Source: a virus. From it: a stretch of DNA of 59,555 nucleotides. Positions within the stretch are counted from its first letter, which is position 1. Each line of letters begins with the position of its first letter. The translations under genes were made by a program, and so were the position numbers. Under the pieces are notes generated by a model, which saw nothing but the letters and a program-made list of their open reading frames with translations, did no database searches and had not been told where the DNA came from. Of this stretch, positions 36,640 through 45,306 are shown piece after piece. Where the stretch lies: positions 1-59,555 of the IMG/VR virus record IMGVR_UViG_3300033571_016888; one strand, 5' to 3'.

Positions 36640-36858
36640 TCAAACTTCGTATATAAGACATTCTGGAGCGGCTGGGTTATCACTACAATATAGTTCTAGA
36701 CTTGTAGGATCCTCAGTTTTATCTGGGTTCTTTTCTTGATATCTTTCTAGTTGTTCTAACTCAGATTCTAAATGACGACGACGTTGCCCATTAGTAACTG
36801 GACAATCTATTTCTTTTATATCATCATTAATATGTTGTTGTAATGTTCTTTTTTCCAT
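36640..36858 (-). CDS. CP12-like protein
   Basis: A 72-aa protein whose C-terminus matches CP12, the small regulator that locks GAPDH and PRK of the Calvin cycle. The key pattern is SLELYCSDNPAAPECLIYE, with Cys58 and Cys67 spaced C-x8-C as in the redox-active CP12 loop. A short helix before it (ESELEQLERYQE) replaces the usual AWDxVEELQ region, which is only weakly similar. Phage CP12 is known to shift host carbon flow towards the pentose phosphate pathway. The location inside the baseplate operon is unusual for a metabolic gene, although the small size and disorder fit CP12. An alternative is a structural protein with a CP12-like tail. Confidence 0.65.
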   Translation of the reverse strand: MEKRTLQQHINDDIKEIDCPVTNGQRRRHLESELEQLERYQEKNPDKTEDPTSLELYCSDNPAAPECLIYEV

Positions 36859-36862
36859 TTGT

Positions 36863-38212
36863 TTAACTTCCTAAATTAGTTTGACCTGTTGATGGAACTA
36901 CATCTGGAATATTATTCCCACCAAAAGAATCTCTAGCTAAAGTTATAGTAGTTCTTAGTTCAGTTCTATTTAGGATAGTATGCCTAACGGAATGTACTAG
37001 ATACTTTCCACTAATTCTTTTATCTTCCTGTACACTGCCATCAGAATTTCTTTTTGGAGATGGAATAGAAACGGATATTGTGTTGCCCGCACTAATTTTT
37101 AAATCTCCTGGAATAGTTATTTCTAATTTATTATACTCTAAAAAGTAATATCTATAAATTGATTTTTCATAAGTTTTATTCACTTGATCTATATTTTTAT
37201 CTTCGGTATCATCAATTTCTTTCCAACCAAATGTACTTAGTGTAGTTGGTCTATAAATTATTCTTGTTGGGAACTGCAATACTTTATCTTCACTATCCAT
37301 TCTAAATGGTTTTAAATTATCTAAATGGTTCATATCATTCCAATACTTTGCAGCGTTAGTATTAAATACTCTATAAATTCTATTGTTTATATCTACATAA
37401 ACAGATCTATGGCAAAAAGCACCATTCCTTAAATCTTCAAAAATATCAAAAGCTTTTGGGGATGAATAGTTTAATATTCTATAATTATTTTGAGTAGTTC
37501 CTTTAGCACCAGTATTACCTTGAGCAAAAGTATATTTTGTGTTTGCATTTGGGTATGTTGGTTGATGATATAAATTATCTATAGATTTAAATTTAAATCC
37601 ATCAAAAGTCTCAAAGAACAAATATCCAACTGAGTTTTTATACGCTGTAGGAACACTCCTTCTAGCCATCCATATTGCAGTATCAAATATTCTCCAGTTA
37701 GGTACATACATGTTAAATGGATATAATGTCTCATCAGCATCAACTTTTTTCTTAGTAAAAATTCCTCCATTTGCAGTTCTTGCAGTCATTTGTTGGGTTA
37801 TAAAATCATGAGATTTTATCCCATCAACTCTTTGCATAATTCTAGTAGACTCATTATAAAGAGCTTCCAGACTTACCAAATGAATTACATATGCTTGATT
37901 TTTCTCCTGCATCACACGACCATCAATTTTAAAGATATAAAAATTTAAATCATAATCAGCAGTAGACGTAGAAATTTCAAGTTGAATTCTCTCTTGACCC
38001 ATTAAAGGTAAAGAGCTAATAAGGTTCTCTGCAATATCAGTTACAACAATCTGACAATAAAGACTAGCAGAAATTACACTTTCATAAATTGAAATTTCTT
38101 GAACTAATTCTTTAATATCAAAATACTTATCTTTGGATGGAGTTCCTTCGATAACAATTGGAAATAGTTTTACAGTTTTTAGAGAAAAATCTCCAGAAAA
38201 TTTTGCTTGCAT
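36863..38212 (-). CDS. Baseplate hub protein, gp27-like
   Basis: A 449-aa protein. Hub-type features are ELVQEISIYESVISASLYCQ near residue 40, a beta-rich core with VIHLVSLEALYNESTRI near 105-125, and C-terminal strands (DLKISAGNTISVSIPSP, KYLVHSVRHTILN) like the end of the late-control-D/gp27 family. It should form the trimeric collar on which the gp5 spike sits. Neighbours are gp5 (via the CP12-like gene) and the paralogous tail lysin proteins. Its start overlaps the stop of the 947-aa gene as TAATG. Assignment is by pattern and position, not alignment. Confidence 0.7.
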   Translation of the reverse strand: MQAKFSGDFSLKTVKLFPIVIEGTPSKDKYFDIKELVQEISIYESVISASLYCQIVVTDIAENLISSLPLMGQERIQLEISTSTADYDLNFYIFKIDGRVMQEKNQAYVIHLVSLEALYNESTRIMQRVDGIKSHDFITQQMTARTANGGIFTKKKVDADETLYPFNMYVPNWRIFDTAIWMARRSVPTAYKNSVGYLFFETFDGFKFKSIDNLYHQPTYPNANTKYTFAQGNTGAKGTTQNNYRILNYSSPKAFDIFEDLRNGAFCHRSVYVDINNRIYRVFNTNAAKYWNDMNHLDNLKPFRMDSEDKVLQFPTRIIYRPTTLSTFGWKEIDDTEDKNIDQVNKTYEKSIYRYYFLEYNKLEITIPGDLKISAGNTISVSIPSPKRNSDGSVQEDKRISGKYLVHSVRHTILNRTELRTTITLARDSFGGNNIPDVVPSTGQTNLGS

Positions 38213-41055
38213 TATAGTCTACTATGAAGGTAACTGGAAGAACTATCAAGATATGCAAATGAAGTATTCATACTAGGTGTATTTTGTGGTAATGGTCCTA
38301 CTACATTTACTGTACTTGCTATAGTAGTTGGAGGAGTTATAATATATGTATCTGAGCTGTATGCAGTTGTAATCATTTGTTGAGTTTGAATCATATCCAT
38401 ACTACTACGTTGCAATGCAGCTCCATTAGTTTTTGGAGTTCCTGTCAATCCTTTATATAAATCAGATAGATTTTTTGTAATCTCTCCCCAAGAAACTTCT
38501 GGAGTTCCAGTATCACTTGCAGGGGATTCTTGATTTTGTGAAGGTACGTCTGATGGCTGAATTCCTTGACCTCCAAATGTAAAGTGTCCCCCATGATCTC
38601 CAGGACCACCATATGGAGCCCAGTTCCATCCATACTTTCCACCATTCTTTTTAATCCATTCTTTTGAGGACCCATGAATATCCATGCCAATTCCATATAA
38701 ATGTTTGGATCTTGTGGCTCCACGCACATCAGTATTCTTTTTAGGGCTTCTCTTACTACTTGCAATATCAGTTCCTTTAACTACTCCACCAGAATCTTTC
38801 ATCATTTTTGCAAATCCAAAAGCAGCATCCCGAGAGAATACAACTGGTCTTCCATTTACATCATTAGTACCTTGTATTGTATATCCAGGACCAGTATCTG
38901 GATGTCCTTGAGTAGCAACTACACCTCCAGTTTGGTATCTATCTCTAAACCAATTTCCTCCATCTGGTCTTCTTCTATCGTTTCCCGTAACTTTATATCC
39001 CATAAAATACTGAGAACCACCAACAAATTTCTTTGCATTTTGTGATAGTGGTCCATTCTTTTCAAAATCAGATAATACCTGAGCTGCAACTTTAGGATTA
39101 CCAGCTTGGAATCTATTTGTTAATTGTTGAATTCCGTCTGACTTTCCTGCCAAATCAAACAATTCTTTTTTAGTTAACCCAAGTCCTCCATATTTTTTTG
39201 ATGCTGCATCATCAGCACTACCACCATATATTGCAGCAGAATAAGGAGAAAATTGTTCTTTTGCGGTAATAACAGAAGGAATACCTCCACTTTGTCCAGC
39301 AGCTCGATTTAAAATTACTTGATATACATCAGCGACATGTTGAGGTGCAGATGCTTCAAGTGTAGCAAGGTGTGCGGCAGCTCTTTTATCTGCAGATGAA
39401 GCTTTAATGGCATCCAATTCTGCCGCAGTCAATGCTTGATCTGCACCGCCACCGCCACCGCCTCCCCCTGGCGTAGCAGTTCCAGAATTAAAATCTAAAT
39501 TAATTATGTTATTGAATATATCTGCAAGTAATTCTCTAATACTATTTCCAGCATTATATCTAATCTTTTTATCAGATTTTTTATCTCCTAATAAGTTTAC
39601 TTTTTTATTTTTTCCAACAATATCATTTAATTTTGTATCATCTCCTTCTTTAGCACTAGCTTTCGTTGTTAATGTGGCAGCATCTATTACAGTGTTTCCT
39701 AACTTAGAAGAAAATGTAAATCGTTTGATACCAAAATCTCTAACAAAAGGTGCAAATAATTGTTGAGCAAATGGTCTTATAATATTACCAACTGCTCCCA
39801 TAGAAAATAATACTGCATTAATACCGCCAATCAAAGACGATGCTAATACTGCTAATGGAGCAGAAAATATAGATCCAGAAAATAGTTGTGGTAATGGAAT
39901 TACTGCCTCAGGACCAGCTTCCCCAATTATTGCTTTAGTTGGTTGAGTTACAATACCTCCTACTGCTAACTGCGGAGTATTTTCTTCTTTCTTATTAAAT
40001 AATCCTTTCACCCATCCATATAATTTATCTGCAGCCCAATCTCCTAGTAATCCTCCTAAAGCTCCACCAATTATAGTTCCTGGTCCTGGGAATGCGGATC
40101 CTATCAATCCACCAAGACCCATTCCTAATGCAGAACCTGCAGCCTTTACAATGGCCTTATCTATTGGATCTCCTAAAGCTAAATTAATTCCGAGATCTAA
40201 TAAAGGTCCTACAATAGGAATACCCTTTACAGTTGTTTTTGCAAAAGTTTTAATTGGACCCAGTATGATATTTTTTACTGCTCTAAAAGCAGGTCCAAAT
40301 ATTTTTGATAATAATCTAACTCCACCTTTTCCAAATACCTTTAGTAGTCCTCTTGTAATTCCTCTGGTTAATCCTCTTTTGAAAACTTCTGCAGTTTTTG
40401 GAAGAGTTTGTAATAATTTTTCAGACCCTTCTTTTATTCCAGCTTTTCTAAAAGAGGTAAATACATCTAATATTTTACCACTATTTTTTATAACAAATCC
40501 TAAATCTTTAAACAGTTTTCCAGGACGCAGTAAGTATCTAAATCCAAGAAGACCTACTACTAATTTAAAAAATCCTAAAAATCTTTCTAATAAAGTTTCT
40601 CCAAATAAAACACTATGCAATCCACTAAATGCATTGTCTATAGTTCCAGTCACAAACCAGCTAAGGAAATCAAAAATTCCCTTTAATGCTTTAGTAATAG
40701 CTAAAACTTTTTTCTTATTCTCTGGTTTCGATACCCATTCTACTACTTTATACGTAATAAAAAATTGTAATAAATCAAATAAAAATGATCCTAATCCAAC
40801 TGCTTTATTCCTTACAAATCTTTTAGCAGATGATTTTAAAGATAATTTTTTCTTAGATTCTTGAGAAGACTCTCTTTCTTGTAGTTGTCTTTTCTCTAGA
40901 GATTTTTGCTCAAGTTTATATAAACGTTTCTCTAACAAAAATCTATCTCTTTTATGTTCATATAATTTTTTAGACAAAACATTTATGGCTTTAAGTTCTT
41001 TAAGCCTTGCAGGTACTAAAAATGGAGATGGTTTTATTGGTGAAGAAATAGCCAT
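38212..41055 (-). CDS. Large tail protein with SleB-like hydrolase and M15-like peptidase domains
   Basis: A 947-aa protein. The N-terminal 130 residues are coiled-coil and basic, ending VVEWVSKPEN. Glycine-rich hydrophobic segments and the GGIVTQPTKAIIGEAGPEA motif (about 365-385) typical of tape-measure proteins follow. A region at about 555-720 resembles cell wall hydrolase SleB (VYQVILNRAAGQSGG, ITAKEQFSPY). A region at about 725-826 resembles an M15 D-Ala-D-Ala peptidase (SKHLYGIGMDIHG, then HGGHFTF) with the metal-binding His and Asp. The C-terminus has EVSWGEITKNLSDLYKGLTG. It probably serves as a tail structural protein that also opens peptidoglycan at infection. Confidence 0.8.
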   Translation of the reverse strand: MAISSPIKPSPFLVPARLKELKAINVLSKKLYEHKRDRFLLEKRLYKLEQKSLEKRQLQERESSQESKKKLSLKSSAKRFVRNKAVGLGSFLFDLLQFFITYKVVEWVSKPENKKKVLAITKALKGIFDFLSWFVTGTIDNAFSGLHSVLFGETLLERFLGFFKLVVGLLGFRYLLRPGKLFKDLGFVIKNSGKILDVFTSFRKAGIKEGSEKLLQTLPKTAEVFKRGLTRGITRGLLKVFGKGGVRLLSKIFGPAFRAVKNIILGPIKTFAKTTVKGIPIVGPLLDLGINLALGDPIDKAIVKAAGSALGMGLGGLIGSAFPGPGTIIGGALGGLLGDWAADKLYGWVKGLFNKKEENTPQLAVGGIVTQPTKAIIGEAGPEAVIPLPQLFSGSIFSAPLAVLASSLIGGINAVLFSMGAVGNIIRPFAQQLFAPFVRDFGIKRFTFSSKLGNTVIDAATLTTKASAKEGDDTKLNDIVGKNKKVNLLGDKKSDKKIRYNAGNSIRELLADIFNNIINLDFNSGTATPGGGGGGGGADQALTAAELDAIKASSADKRAAAHLATLEASAPQHVADVYQVILNRAAGQSGGIPSVITAKEQFSPYSAAIYGGSADDAASKKYGGLGLTKKELFDLAGKSDGIQQLTNRFQAGNPKVAAQVLSDFEKNGPLSQNAKKFVGGSQYFMGYKVTGNDRRRPDGGNWFRDRYQTGGVVATQGHPDTGPGYTIQGTNDVNGRPVVFSRDAAFGFAKMMKDSGGVVKGTDIASSKRSPKKNTDVRGATRSKHLYGIGMDIHGSSKEWIKKNGGKYGWNWAPYGGPGDHGGHFTFGGQGIQPSDVPSQNQESPASDTGTPEVSWGEITKNLSDLYKGLTGTPKTNGAALQRSSMDMIQTQQMITTAYSSDTYIITPPTTIASTVNVVGPLPQNTPSMNTSFAYLDSSSSYLHSRL

Positions 41056-41056
41056 C

Positions 41057-44000
41057 TTATGGAGTTGCAGGGAATACAGTTAAAGGTGTGGGAGGAATAG
41101 TATTTCCAAGAGCTGGAGCTAAAGTTTCAACCTGAGTTTGATTGATTACATTAGTTCCTTGAGAAAGACTGACTACATTACCTCCAGATGGTTTTGTTGT
41201 AGAAGCTTGTTGTGTTGCTTTATTTTGATTTGAAGTTTGTTGTGCTTGTTGTAATCTAGTAGATGATGAAGGAATAGATGTGGTTGGAGCAGGAGCAAGA
41301 GGTAACGTAGGAGCAGGAGGAATTGTTTGAGAAGGAGTTCCAGTTAAACCTTTATATAAACTTCCTAAACTCTTAGTAATATCTGCCCAAGAAACTTCAG
41401 ATTCTTGGGTTTCTGAAGTAGATCCAGGACCACCACCTACAGTACCAGTTCCTCCTAATCTTACTCCTGCTGCAAATGTCTGTCCTCCAGAACTAGTGTA
41501 CATACTAGCTTTTCTAAATCCAGCTGATCTGCCATGATGCCAAAGATCATTTCCTTCTCCTTTAATACCAACGTGAGTAATAGCCCCAGAAGGATAACCA
41601 TTTCCTCCTTTCCACAACACAACATCACCAGCCTGCAATCCTGAAGTATTTTTAATAATAGATCCCATATCACTTCCTGCAAAAGATGCAGCAAAATTAA
41701 CTCCATTGTATTTTGTTCCTTCTGCGTCTAAATCCCCTTTCTGAGTAACCTTTCCTGCATCAGGATGTCCAGCAGCTCTTAATGCAGCTCTGGTGGTTGC
41801 GGCACACATATTACCTTGTCCCTTTCCCATTCCAGCTATTTTTTTCGCACCTTCTAATATTGCTGCTCCTCCAATTTGAAGCATTCTTGTTCTTGGTCTT
41901 CCATCACCACTTGCTTTTTCTTCATTTCTTTGAATCTGTGCAATTTTAGATGTACCAAATCTAGGATGAAGATTGAAATTTAAAGGATCTAAAACCTTCG
42001 GTCCACCCATAGCTTTAACTAAATTTTTATTCAATACATACTCTTCTGGTTCAAGTAATGCAGGCTGTTTATCTCCAATACCAGAGCCCTTTACTCTACC
42101 ACCACTATTAAATTTTGCAGGTTTTCCATAAATTCCTTCAGTTGGAGCTTCCCAAACATCCGAACCAGATGTTCCTTTGGGTCCTTTCGTAGGTCTAGAT
42201 TTTAATACTTTACCTACTGCATAATTATACATTCCAACTGCAGTTTGATCTCCACCAAACAATCCTTTTAGAATTTTAACTTCTCCTGTGCTAGGAATTC
42301 TTACTAATGGACCTCCTAAAGTTTTTGAATCAAATAATTTAGTTGATGTAATATCTGTTAAAGGATCTCCTGGTTTTTCCCATTTAAATACATTTCCAGT
42401 AGCATCATACCAATACTTTCGGTTTCCATTAATTACTGCTTTTAGACCACCTCCAGGAGAATATTCTTTTCCTCCCCTACCCTTGTCTATAAAAGTACCT
42501 TGAACTCCTTTCAGAGTTCCATCCTCTCGCAATCCACCAGCCTTTTTTATTGATTCTTTTGCATTGTCCGTGGCAGTTGCTGTACCTGCTCCTGGAGGAG
42601 GACTTGAACCACCAGTACCAGAAGGAGATCCACCAGAAGGAGATCCACCAGAAGGTGAAGGTGTACTTGGTACTGGTTGATCTGAATTTTTACTTGCCAA
42701 TGCTCCCAAAATATTAGCAAGCAATCCTCTAACTGAAGTATCGTTTGATGGGGTAAATTTTCCTCCCTTTTGTTTTGATACTCTAGGAGAAGTATCCCCA
42801 AACAATTTAGATATATTACTAGCTCCTCCCTTTACTGCTTCTATTGGATTTTTTACAAACTTGGATACTCCTTTAACTATAGAAGGAGGAATGCCAAAAG
42901 TGGAAGCAATACTAGAAATCAATGGCAGCATCAATGGTCCGATGCCAGGAATTACTGCTAATGAAGATGACATTAATGCAATAATTCCAGCACCAACTAA
43001 AGTGAAAGGAATCGTCAACATCTTCATAAATTTAGGAATTATTTTTCCTACATCTGATTCAATACCTTTTCCTGTAAATGAAGTTAATTTATCTAAAGGA
43101 AGAATTGCTTCTGGTCCAGCTTCTCCTACTATTGCTTTAGTAGGTTTAGTTACAATACCACCTTTTGCTAATTTTGGAATTTTTTTATCTTCTTTTTCCT
43201 TTTCCTTGGCAAGATCTCTTGCTACCAATGCTGCGTCAATACCTATTGATGCTGCAGTTCCCCATCCAGGTAACAAAGAAGCTACACCAGATGCAGCCTC
43301 CATCCCAGCTCCAACCCAATCACCTTTAGATGCTCTATCTACTGCAAAGATTCCTCCTGTGACTGCTCCTATAACAGGAAGTTTTTTCAGTAACGACTTA
43401 CCTGCACCCTTGGCTGCTCCCTTTGCGGCACCTTTTGCTGCGACTGCTCCTGCTCCTTTTGCAGCACCCTTAGCAGCACCCTCTGCTGCTGCTTTGCCTC
43501 CAGACTTTGCTGCCTGCTCTGTGACCTGTCCTGCAGCGGTTTTAACAGCTTCTGTTCCTGCAGCAGCTGCTCCTTTCAACCCTTCGTTTACTGCAGTATC
43601 TACAGCTTGTGTTGCAACTGAAGGTATTAAATTAGTAAAGAAATTTAATACTCCATTAATTGCGTTCGGAATTATTTTTGTAAATAATGTCCCGATCATT
43701 TTAATATCAGAAATTATTTTGGTCGGATTCAATAACCACTTTAAAGTGAAGAATCCAACGATCATTTCAAGAGCGCCAAATACTCTTGTAATTCCACCAC
43801 CATCAACTAAATGGCTAAGACCTGACATTATTTTGTCAACGCCAAATCCTACAACGTTGCTAATAAATTTAAATATTCCTACAAATAATTTAGCAAAGTC
43901 TTGAATCTTTTTTAAATTTTCTGGTTTTGATACCCACTCTACAATTTTATATCCAATAAACCATTTAAATAAATCTCCAAAAAAGCCAACAAGTCCGTCA

Positions 44001-44368
44001 AGACCTTTCATGGCTCCTTTTACAACAGGATTAACTTTTGCTTTCTTTTCTGTTTTATCTTTGGTTTCTTGTGAAGATTCTCTCTTTTTAAGTTTTGTTC
44101 TTTCTTCTGATCTTGCAAATTTTATAATTTTATCACCAAGAAAATCATTATACTTTTTTTCGATGGCAACCAACGAAACTAAATTCTTTTTAATGGAAGA
44201 TAATTCACCTAACTCTGCAGCAGAAAATGCTCCTGGTGTTGACATTCCAGGAGCACTCATTACAGCAGTACTTGAAGTAAAAGCTGATTGATTAATATAA
44301 GAGGATTTTAATTTTTGACCAGTTAATGCTTGGCCAAATGATTTCATTGAAGGTTTGAGTTGTGCCAT
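41057..44368 (-). CDS. Large tape-measure-like tail protein with NlpC/P60- or CHAP-like domain
   Basis: An 1103-aa paralogue of the adjacent 947-aa protein. It shares the basic coiled-coil N-terminus (RESSQETKDK), the IVEWVSKPEN segment, GGIVTKPTKAIVGEAGPEA (about 401-420) and a C-terminal EVSWADITKSLGSLYKGLTG. An Ala/Gly/Lys stretch lies at about 285-330. The lytic module differs: residues about 839-976 have a Cys (MCAATTRAAL, about 853) and a His (AITHVGIKG, about 929) arranged like NlpC/P60 or CHAP peptidases. It is directly downstream of gp26 and its frameshifted extension, the classic place of a tape measure. Confidence 0.8.
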   Translation of the reverse strand: MAQLKPSMKSFGQALTGQKLKSSYINQSAFTSSTAVMSAPGMSTPGAFSAAELGELSSIKKNLVSLVAIEKKYNDFLGDKIIKFARSEERTKLKKRESSQETKDKTEKKAKVNPVVKGAMKGLDGLVGFFGDLFKWFIGYKIVEWVSKPENLKKIQDFAKLFVGIFKFISNVVGFGVDKIMSGLSHLVDGGGITRVFGALEMIVGFFTLKWLLNPTKIISDIKMIGTLFTKIIPNAINGVLNFFTNLIPSVATQAVDTAVNEGLKGAAAAGTEAVKTAAGQVTEQAAKSGGKAAAEGAAKGAAKGAGAVAAKGAAKGAAKGAGKSLLKKLPVIGAVTGGIFAVDRASKGDWVGAGMEAASGVASLLPGWGTAASIGIDAALVARDLAKEKEKEDKKIPKLAKGGIVTKPTKAIVGEAGPEAILPLDKLTSFTGKGIESDVGKIIPKFMKMLTIPFTLVGAGIIALMSSSLAVIPGIGPLMLPLISSIASTFGIPPSIVKGVSKFVKNPIEAVKGGASNISKLFGDTSPRVSKQKGGKFTPSNDTSVRGLLANILGALASKNSDQPVPSTPSPSGGSPSGGSPSGTGGSSPPPGAGTATATDNAKESIKKAGGLREDGTLKGVQGTFIDKGRGGKEYSPGGGLKAVINGNRKYWYDATGNVFKWEKPGDPLTDITSTKLFDSKTLGGPLVRIPSTGEVKILKGLFGGDQTAVGMYNYAVGKVLKSRPTKGPKGTSGSDVWEAPTEGIYGKPAKFNSGGRVKGSGIGDKQPALLEPEEYVLNKNLVKAMGGPKVLDPLNFNLHPRFGTSKIAQIQRNEEKASGDGRPRTRMLQIGGAAILEGAKKIAGMGKGQGNMCAATTRAALRAAGHPDAGKVTQKGDLDAEGTKYNGVNFAASFAGSDMGSIIKNTSGLQAGDVVLWKGGNGYPSGAITHVGIKGEGNDLWHHGRSAGFRKASMYTSSGGQTFAAGVRLGGTGTVGGGPGSTSETQESEVSWADITKSLGSLYKGLTGTPSQTIPPAPTLPLAPAPTTSIPSSSTRLQQAQQTSNQNKATQQASTTKPSGGNVVSLSQGTNVINQTQVETLAPALGNTIPPTPLTVFPATP

Positions 44369-44371
44369 CTA

Positions 44372-45264
44372 TTATAATGACTGCGTTGTTTTTTGTCTGT
44401 TATTTTCGTCTTCAATATAATCAATTAACATTTGAACATAAACTTCTCGTTCCCATGGTATCATTAATTCTAGCTCACTTAGATTCCACTTATGATGTTG
44501 TATCAATATAAAATTAATTCTAAAATAATTTTCTAAGGTTTCATGAGCTAGGGCTATGCGAAAAAACTTGCTAGACCTTCAATTACTACATCACTTGTAA
44601 CATCAGTATTTGGATTTGTCACTTTAATAGTGTGAGAAAGTTTTGGCATAGTTTCAAAAAACTGTTGAATTTTTAAGAACTGTGCCGTGTCTAAGCTATC
44701 AAGGAAATCATTAATTTCTTTTTTAGAGAAACTCTTGGTTTCATATACATCTTCACCTTCTACAACCTGCTCAATACAAGATGCAGCAATTTCAAATACA
44801 TCTTCTGCAGTTCCATTAGAAGAAAGATTAGTCTTCACAAAAGTTTCCATACTAGGATATTTCATGACTACAGACACCGAATCATTCAATTCAATAATTC
44901 TATTATGATCTTTTGATTTTTGTACCTTAATATCTTCTACATTAATTTTAACTGGAACCACAGTTTGATTATCATCTGGACATGGAACATTTAATTCAAT
45001 TTCTTCTCCAACAGACTTTGCACGAATATTTAAAAATAGATACTCGATATCAAATGTTGCTAAATCATCTACTTTAATTTTTGAAGAAATGCAGTTCTTT
45101 AAAATAGTTTTCACTGCATTGGTCATTTGTTTTTCATCTTCAGATTCCATAGCAAGAAGAAGAATTTTTTCTTCTTTTACTAGAAATGGTCTATATTTAA
45201 TTGTATCTCCAGTTGAAGGAAGTTCCAACTCATATGTTGGGGCAACTAATTTTGGTAAAGGCAT
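44372..45264 (-). CDS. gp26 -1 frameshift product (gp26-extended)
   Basis: The zero frame of gp26 ends at TAG 44554, but an overlapping -1 frame continues for 62 codons to TAA at 44372. The overlap contains the canonical slippery heptamer TTTTTTC (44560-44566, read T TTT TTC). The extension reads RIALAHETLENYFRINFILI and ends with a conserved-looking MIPWEREVYVQMLIDYIE helix. No ATG or plausible start precedes its well-formed part, so frameshifting is the simplest way to make it. The product would be about 297 aa. This mirrors the G/G-T tail chaperone pairs that precede tape-measure genes in many phages. Confidence 0.6.
44554..45264 (-). CDS. Baseplate hub / tail assembly protein gp26
   Basis: A 236-aa protein of the T4 gp26 family: the start MPLPKLVAPTYELELPSTGD, the KYRPFLVKEEKILLLA segment, and a middle region with ILKNCISSKIKVDDLATFDI and LFLNIRAKSVGEEIE are hallmarks. 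It acts in hub or tail assembly in T4-like phages. Its late promoter is at 45293-45300. The last residues, ..GLASFFA, lie on a T6 run where a -1 frameshift can extend the protein. Confidence 0.82.
   Translation of the reverse strand: MPLPKLVAPTYELELPSTGDTIKYRPFLVKEEKILLLAMESEDEKQMTNAVKTILKNCISSKIKVDDLATFDIEYLFLNIRAKSVGEEIELNVPCPDDNQTVVPVKINVEDIKVQKSKDHNRIIELNDSVSVVMKYPSMETFVKTNLSSNGTAEDVFEIAASCIEQVVEGEDVYETKSFSKKEINDFLDSLDTAQFLKIQQFFETMPKLSHTIKVTNPNTDVTSDVVIEGLASFFA
44560..44566 (-). other. Slippery heptamer for -1 ribosomal frameshift
   Basis: TTTTTTC on the minus strand, in frame as T TTT TTC, two codons before the zero-frame stop. It fits the X XXY YYZ rule exactly. I did not find an obvious strong stem just downstream. 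Confidence 0.6.
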
Positions 45265-45292
45265 AGTATAAAACTATAACATAATTTGAAAT

Positions 45293-45300
45293 TATTTAGG
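45293..45300 (-). promoter_or_regulatory. Probable late promoter
   Basis: CCTAAATA on the minus strand about 29 bases before gp26, a CTAAATA variant of the late motif. Confidence 0.5.
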
Positions 45301-45306
45301 TTACTT

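Noticed and set aside
40151-40864. A 237-aa open frame on the plus strand
   Set aside because: It is the antisense shadow of the 947-aa gene; the Pro/Asn/Lys composition has no domain pattern.
42861-43904. A 347-aa open frame on the plus strand
   Set aside because: It lies fully opposite the tape-measure-like gene, and its composition (Pro/Ala/Ile-rich) is the mirror of Ala/Gly/Lys codons. There is no ribosome site or promoter.
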